A stretch of DNA of 64,000 bases. Source: JACVRX01 sp963819885. GTDB lineage: Bacteria; Actinomycetota; Actinomycetes; Jiangellales; Jiangellaceae. Below, one piece after another: positions 60,278-64,000 of this stretch. Below the pieces are notes generated by a model, which was given only the letters and a program-made list of their open reading frames with translations, was not told the DNA's origin and did not search any database. The translations under genes were made by a program, and so were the position numbers. Within the stretch, counting starts at the first letter, position 1. Each line of letters begins with the position of its first letter. The stretch lies in the NCBI GenBank assembly GCA_963819885.1, contig CAWFXV010000010.1, positions 62,001 through 126,000 of the forward strand, read 5' to 3'.

Positions 60278-61695
60278 CCACGACGCCGGCGACACCATCG
60301 GCCCCGTCCGACGGCGGCCTCACCCCGCGTGGCACCCGACGGGCCGACGCTGCACGCGACCACCTGTGGATGCACTTCGCCCGGCACTCCGGGTTGTACG
60401 AGGGGCGTGACGTTCCGATCATCGTGCGGGGAGAAGGCGCGCGGATCTGGGATGACCAAGGTCGCCGATACCTCGACGGCCTGGCCGGGTTGTTCGTCGT
60501 CCAGGTCGGCCATGGTCGAACCGAGCTGGCGCAGGTCGTGGCCCAGCAAGCCGCGCAACTCGCCTACTTCCCGCTGTGGTCGTACACGCATCCACCCGCG
60601 ATCGACCTGGCCGAGCGGCTGGCCGGTTACGCGCCCGGCGACCTCAACCGGGTCTTCTTCACGACGGGCGGCGGCGAGGCCGTCGAGACCGCCTGGAAGC
60701 TCGCCAAGCAGTACTGGAAGCTGGTTGGCAAACCGAGCAAACACAAGGTCATCTCTCGCGCGGTCGCGTACCACGGAACCCCGCAGGGTGCCTTGTCGAT
60801 CACCGGCATCCCGGCCGCGAAGCAAGCGTTCGAGCCGCTCGTTCCCGGTGGGATCAAGGTGCCGAACACGAATTTCTACCGGGCGCCAGACCACCTTCGT
60901 GGCGACGGCAAGGCGTTCGGCCGCTGGGCGGCGGACCGGATCGAGGAGGCGATCCAGTTCGAAGGCCCGGATACGGTCGCAGCCGTATTCGTGGAGCCGG
61001 TGCAGAACTCCGGCGGCTGCTTCCCACCACCGGAGGGCTATTTCGACCGGGTCCGGGAGATCTGCGACGAGTACGAGGTGCTGCTGGTCTCCGACGAGGT
61101 GATCTGCGCTTTCGGCCGGATCGGCTCGATGTTCGCGTGCGACGACTTCGGCTACGTTCCGGACATCATCACTTGCGCGAAGGGGATGACGTCGGGGTAC
61201 GCGCCCGTCGGCGCGATGATCGCGTCCGACCGGCTGTTCGAGCCGTTCGCCAAGGGCACGACGACTTTCCCGCACGGCTTCACCTTCGGCGGGCATCCGG
61301 TCGCCTCTGCCGTCGCGATGGCCAACCTGGACATCTTCGAGCGCGAAGGCCTCAACGAGCACGTCAAGGCGAACGCCGGAGCTTTCCGTGCGACCCTGGA
61401 GAAGCTGCTCGACCTGCCGATCGTCGGTGACGTCCGTGGGGCCGGCTACTTCTACGCCATCGAGTTGGTCAAGGACAAGGCGACGCGGCAGACGTTCGAC
61501 GCCGACGAATCCGAGCGGCTGCTGCGCGGTTTCCTGTCCCGGGCGCTGTTCGAGGCCGGCCTCTACTGCCGGGCCGACGACCGCGGCGACCCCGTCGTCC
61601 AGCTGTCACCGCCGCTGATCTGCGGGCAGGCCGAGTTCGACGAGATGGAACAGATTCTGCGCAACGTGCTCACGGAGGCCTGGGAGCTCATCTGA
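60274..61695 (+). CDS. Class III PLP-dependent aminotransferase
   Basis: A 473-aa omega-aminotransferase. It shows the cofactor and substrate landmarks FTTGGGEAVETAWKLAKQYW, VEPVQNSGGCFPPPEGYF, LLVSDEVICAFGRIGSMF and the PLP-Lys region DIITCAKGMTSGYAPVGAM. The TFPHGFTFGGHPVASAVAMA block is typical of the putrescine/beta-alanine:pyruvate type. With the permease and Lrp gene it forms an operon, probably for catabolism of a diamine or omega-amino acid; no aldehyde dehydrogenase partner is present in the window. Confidence 0.9.
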   Translation: MTTTPATPSAPSDGGLTPRGTRRADAARDHLWMHFARHSGLYEGRDVPIIVRGEGARIWDDQGRRYLDGLAGLFVVQVGHGRTELAQVVAQQAAQLAYFPLWSYTHPPAIDLAERLAGYAPGDLNRVFFTTGGGEAVETAWKLAKQYWKLVGKPSKHKVISRAVAYHGTPQGALSITGIPAAKQAFEPLVPGGIKVPNTNFYRAPDHLRGDGKAFGRWAADRIEEAIQFEGPDTVAAVFVEPVQNSGGCFPPPEGYFDRVREICDEYEVLLVSDEVICAFGRIGSMFACDDFGYVPDIITCAKGMTSGYAPVGAMIASDRLFEPFAKGTTTFPHGFTFGGHPVASAVAMANLDIFEREGLNEHVKANAGAFRATLEKLLDLPIVGDVRGAGYFYAIELVKDKATRQTFDADESERLLRGFLSRALFEAGLYCRADDRGDPVVQLSPPLICGQAEFDEMEQILRNVLTEAWELI

Positions 61696-61703
61696 CGGCT
61701 CGG

Positions 61704-62528
61704 TCAGGTGAGCTCGGGCGCGATCGTGGTCCAGAACTCTTCGACCCGACCGCGGCCCTGGCCCGGCCAGCTACAGATCAGGTAGGCAAACCCGAGGTCG
61801 CGGCGGATCTCGGCATTGCGCCGCACCTCGTCCCACGGTTCGGAGAGCGACAGGTTTGCGGCGCGCCCGATCTCCGCCGGATCGCGGCCAGCCGCGGCGG
61901 CGAGGTCGTCGACCCGGGCGGAGAGGTCGGCGTAGTCGGCGACTACGTCTGGGTGCCACATGTCGGCAAAGCGGGCGACGAGCGGAAGGGTCCTTTTCGG
62001 TCCCGAACCGCCGATCCAGATAGGCGGGTGCGGCTGCTGAATCGGTATCGGGAGAAGCTGCGCGTCGGCGAGGCTGACCTGCCGGCCGGCATACGACACC
62101 ACCTCGCCGGTGAACAGCCGGTTGAAGATTTCCAGCTGGTCCTCGAGCCGGTCGAACCGCTCGCCGACCGGCGGGAAGTCCAGGCCGAGCTGGCGGTGCT
62201 CCCGCTCGTACCACGCCGCTCCGATCCCGAGCTCGAGCCGCCCGTTGCTCGCGTGGTCCACGGTCACGGCCTCGGCGGCGAGGATCGACGGATGCCGGTA
62301 GGTCACGCCGGCGACTAACAGCCCGAGGCGGATGCGACTGGTCTGCCCGGCCAGCGCCGCGATTGTCGTCATCCCCTCGAAGCAGTTCCCGGGACCGTGC
62401 CCGTACATGGGTCGAAAGTGGTCGAAGCCCCATGCACCGTCGAACCCGAGCTCCTCACCGAATCTGACCCGGTCGACGACCTCGTCGAATTCGAGGCGTT
62501 GTTGAGCGACGTCGATGCCGAATCTCAC
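61704..62528 (-). CDS. LLM-class F420-dependent oxidoreductase
   Basis: A 274-aa luciferase-like TIM-barrel protein beginning MRFGIDVAQQRLEFDEVVDR (GTG start). Other family blocks: GLLVAGVTYRHPSILAAEAV, VDHASNGRLELGIGAAWYER and PHPPIWIGGSGPKRTLPLVA. Enzymes of this subgroup in actinobacteria usually use coenzyme F420; the substrate is unknown. The start codon lies only 2 nt after the 3' end of a tRNA-Leu on the same strand, leaving no room for an ordinary ribosome site. Confidence 0.87.
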   Translation of the reverse strand: MRFGIDVAQQRLEFDEVVDRVRFGEELGFDGAWGFDHFRPMYGHGPGNCFEGMTTIAALAGQTSRIRLGLLVAGVTYRHPSILAAEAVTVDHASNGRLELGIGAAWYEREHRQLGLDFPPVGERFDRLEDQLEIFNRLFTGEVVSYAGRQVSLADAQLLPIPIQQPHPPIWIGGSGPKRTLPLVARFADMWHPDVVADYADLSARVDDLAAAAGRDPAEIGRAANLSLSEPWDEVRRNAEIRRDLGFAYLICSWPGQGRGRVEEFWTTIAPELT

Positions 62529-62529
62529 G

Positions 62530-62611
62530 TGCGGGAGAGGGGACTCGAACCCCTACGTCCGAAGACACCGGGACCTAAACCCGACGCGGCTGCCAGTTAC
62601 GCCACTCCCGC
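62530..62611 (-). tRNA. tRNA-Leu (anticodon TAG)
   Basis: The minus strand folds as a class II tRNA: acceptor GCGGGAG with CTCCCGC, D-arm around AACTGGCAG, anticodon stem-loop CGGG-TTTAGGT-CCCG (anticodon TAG, reading CUA), a long variable arm (TGTCTTCGGACG) and T-arm AGGGGTTCGAGTCCCCT. The discriminator is A, and CCA is not encoded. The LLM oxidoreductase GTG follows 2 nt after the discriminator. Confidence 0.95.
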
Positions 62612-62683
62612 GTTCGCACCACGGCGCGGCCCAGTGTATGTCGGGCTCAGGGATGCCAAGCTCGCGGCGCCGCTGGTTTGACG

Positions 62684-62736
62684 ACTGGAGGCTTTCCCAC
62701 GTCTCCGACGGCGGGAGACGTGGACAACCCTCCAGT
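62684..62736 (-). terminator. Nested hairpin downstream of bcp
   Basis: Inner stem CCACGTCTCC (62697-62706) pairs with GGAGACGTGG (62714-62723). Outer stem ACTGGAGG (62684-62691) pairs with CCTCCAGT (62729-62736). Both are perfect. The structure begins 13 nt beyond the bcp stop and ends before the tRNA-Leu gene, so it should stop bcp transcription ahead of the tRNA. Confidence 0.7.
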
Positions 62737-62748
62737 GAGCCGAGTGGA

Positions 62749-63222
62749 TCAGGGGATTCCGAGCTCGCGACGCAGCAGGGCGACGTGGCCGGTCGCTTTG
62801 ACGTTGTACATCGCCTTCTCCAGCTTGCCGTCCGGTCCGACCACGAACGTGGACCGAATGACACCGATCACGGTCTTGCCATAGAGCTTCTTCTCTCCGT
62901 AGGCGCCGTACGCCGTCATGACGGAACGATCCTGGTCGGCGAGCAGCGGGAAGGTGAGACCGTCGCGCTCGCGGAACTTGGCCAGTTGCGACGGGGCATC
63001 CGGGGAGATGCCCAGCACGGTCAGCCCGGCCGCCTGCAGCGAGGACAGGCTGTCACGGAAGTCGCAGGCTTGCGTTGTGCAGCCCGGAGTCATGGCTGCC
63101 GGGTAGAAATACACGATCGTTCGGCGGCCCCGGAAATCCGAGAGCGTCACCGGCCGCCCGTCGGCATCGAAGAGGGTGAAGTCGGGGGCGGGGTCACCAG
63201 GGGCGAGGCGCGTTTCGGTCAC
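62749..63222 (-). CDS. bcp: Thioredoxin-dependent thiol peroxidase (Bcp/PrxQ)
   Basis: A 157-aa peroxiredoxin that reduces hydroperoxides. The GTG at 63222 gives the standard start TETRLAPGDPAPDFTLFDAD. The peroxidatic Cys lies in AAMTPGCTTQACDFRD, with a resolving Cys five residues later, the PrxQ arrangement. ADQDRSVMTAYGAYGEKK and the C-terminal VKATGHVALLRRELGI are typical. It likely takes electrons from thioredoxin. It is divergent from the CbiM-type transporter gene. Confidence 0.93.
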   Translation of the reverse strand: MTETRLAPGDPAPDFTLFDADGRPVTLSDFRGRRTIVYFYPAAMTPGCTTQACDFRDSLSSLQAAGLTVLGISPDAPSQLAKFRERDGLTFPLLADQDRSVMTAYGAYGEKKLYGKTVIGVIRSTFVVGPDGKLEKAMYNVKATGHVALLRRELGIP

Positions 63223-63266
63223 GAGGCTCACCGTAGTCACGAACGCCGCCCAATCCACAGCCCTGG

Positions 63267-63293
63267 TTGCTGCGAACTAGTTGCAATTAGGAT
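63267..63293 (+). promoter_or_regulatory. Candidate operator and -10 upstream of cbiM
   Basis: An 8-bp palindrome AACTAGTT (63275-63282) overlaps a TTGCAA (63281-63286), with a second TTGC at 63267-63270. The pattern resembles TTGCAA-type half-sites of Fur-family nickel regulators (Nur). A -10-like TAGGAT follows at 63288-63293, so a repressor here would cover the promoter. Only one half-site is complete. Confidence 0.35.
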
Positions 63294-63297
63294 CGGT

Positions 63298-63384
63298 GTG
63301 CCGTCCCGTCAGCGGGTGGGTGTGAACGTGGTCATTCCGACCGGGGGCGCGCAGCCGTTTGCGGCGGGGTCGGCGACCGCATGA
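63298..63384 (+). CDS. Candidate leaderless leader peptide upstream of cbiM
   Basis: A GTG at 63298 lies about 5 nt after the TAGGAT -10, near the expected transcript start. The frame runs 28 aa, MPSRQRVGVNVVIPTGGAQP and on to a TGA at 63382-63384, 13 nt before the cbiM ATG. Bases 63322-63338 are identical to the element in the short ORF before prfB, and both read VNVVIP. It may be a translated leader or a shared nucleic-acid motif. Confidence 0.3.
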   Translation: MPSRQRVGVNVVIPTGGAQPFAAGSATA

Positions 63385-63397
63385 AGAGGAGACCGAG

Positions 63398-64000
63398 ATG
63401 CACGTTCCGGATGGATTTCTCGACGTTCAGACCTCAGTCGCGACCGGACTCGTGGCGGCGGCGACGGTGGGTCTGGCGCTGCGGAGATCCCGTGCCGAGC
63501 TCGACGAGCGCACTGCGCCGCTGGCCGGGCTGACGGCTGCGTTCATCTTCGCTGTTCAGATGCTCAACTTTCCGGTCGGGGTGGGAACCAGTGGACACCT
63601 GATCGGCGGCGCGTTGGCTGCGGCACTGGTTGGTCCGTGGACGGCGGTGTTATGCGTCTCAGTAGTCCTGGTCGTACAAGCCGTGTTGTTCGCCGACGGC
63701 GGGCTCACCGCGCTCGGCACCAATATCACGCTGATGGCGGTCGTGACGGTCGCCGTCGGCTGGGCCGTGATCAAACTCGTTTTGACGGTCTTGCCGAAAC
63801 GCGCCAACTCGGTGGTGCCGGCTGCAGCGATCGGCGCGCTGGTGTCTGTGCCGGCAGTCGCTGCGGTATTTGTCGCGCTCTACGCCGTCGGTGGCGAGGC
63901 AAGCCTGCCGATCGGAGCCCTCGTCGCCAGCATGCTCGGCTGGCACACGCTCATCGGGATCGGTGAGGCGGTCATCACCGGCCTCACCGTTGGCGCCGTC
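63398..64000 (+). CDS. cbiM: Energy-coupling-factor cobalt/nickel transporter CbiM/NikM (partial)
   Basis: The gene runs off the window end; 201 codons are visible. The N-terminus MHVPDGFLDVQT has Met1-His2, which form the metal site in CbiM/NikM after initiator Met is retained, and the later GTNITLMAVVTVAVGWAV and SGHLIGGALAAALVGPW segments with conserved His are typical. Five or six membrane helices are visible. The ATG follows GAGGAG. It is expected to import Co2+ or Ni2+ with CbiQ/O-type partners beyond the window. Confidence 0.9.
   Translation, partial: MHVPDGFLDVQTSVATGLVAAATVGLALRRSRAELDERTAPLAGLTAAFIFAVQMLNFPVGVGTSGHLIGGALAAALVGPWTAVLCVSVVLVVQAVLFADGGLTALGTNITLMAVVTVAVGWAVIKLVLTVLPKRANSVVPAAAIGALVSVPAVAAVFVALYAVGGEASLPIGALVASMLGWHTLIGIGEAVITGLTVGAV

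Noticed and set aside
63223..63397. Cobalamin riboswitch before cbiM
   Set aside because: The conserved B12-box and surrounding blocks could not be matched, and only about 100 nt separate the likely transcript start from the ATG.
1..64000. CRISPR arrays, prophage or integrative element boundaries
   Set aside because: No regularly spaced repeats, phage structural genes, integrase or att-like duplication next to the tRNA-Leu or ssrA were seen.

Overview
The window is high-GC DNA from an actinobacterium (Actinomycetes). Evidence: GTG starts, TGATG/ATGA/GTGA gene overlaps, a Tad pilus locus, a tmRNA with the tag ANAKRTDFALAA, DUF222/HNH and DUF3039 genes, an IdeR-type iron box, and a pncB-clpS-DUF2017-mec-cysO-cysM-murI-rph-rdgB order that matches the Mycobacterium tuberculosis Rv1330c-Rv1341 region as I recall it. 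I cannot name the order or genus from sequence alone.

Layout. 1-3.4 kb: 3' half of a Tad (Flp) pilus locus. 3.4-8 kb: prfB, then ftsE-ftsX and an EnvC-like coiled-coil M23 peptidase gene split by a frameshift. 8-14.6 kb: PRC-barrel protein, a frameshifted alpha/beta hydrolase, a LuxR-type regulator, smpB, an acyl-CoA dehydrogenase and ssrA. 14.7-20.1 kb: ATP-grasp / alpha-E / transglutaminase operon and a DUF885 protein. 20.5-25.2 kb: a second M23 peptidase, a SAM hydrolase, a stand-alone PheS-like protein, and a frameshifted malic enzyme. 25.2-29.5 kb: accessory segment with an intact IS110-family element (with a candidate bridge RNA), an MBL lactonase-like gene, and a frameshifted DUF222/HNH gene. 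30-33.8 kb: iron-regulated ferric ABC transporter. 33.9-37.8 kb: YqgE, a shikimate-kinase-like protein, DUF3039, an MFS transporter, thioredoxin, IclR. 38.2-45 kb: tyrosine/homogentisate catabolism (Lrp regulator, hppD, FAD oxidase, fahA, an unknown gene, hmgA). 45.4-54.6 kb: NAD salvage (pncA, pncB), ClpS, the Mec-CysO-CysM cysteine pathway, murI, a cyclic-nucleotide PDE-like MBL protein, rph, rdgB. 54.7-61.7 kb: membrane molybdoenzyme, hydrolase, saccharopine dehydrogenase-like protein, APC permease, Lrp regulator and class III aminotransferase, probably amine or amino-acid catabolism. 61.7-64 kb: LLM oxidoreductase abutting a tRNA-Leu, a Bcp peroxiredoxin, and the start of a CbiM-type Co/Ni transporter.

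The most unusual signals are: (1) an identical 17-nt element, GTGAACGTGGTCATTCC, at 3482-3498 and 63322-63338, in each case inside a short, probably leaderless ORF that ends in TGA just upstream of prfB and of cbiM; (2) a 175-nt non-coding segment closed by a 9-bp inverted repeat upstream of the IS110 transposase; (3) four otherwise well-conserved genes each broken by a single-base indel, which points either to consensus errors in the assembly or to recent gene decay; (4) a stand-alone PheS-like/FDX-ACB protein; and (5) a CysO sulfur carrier with residues beyond its Gly-Gly terminus, next to its JAMM protease.
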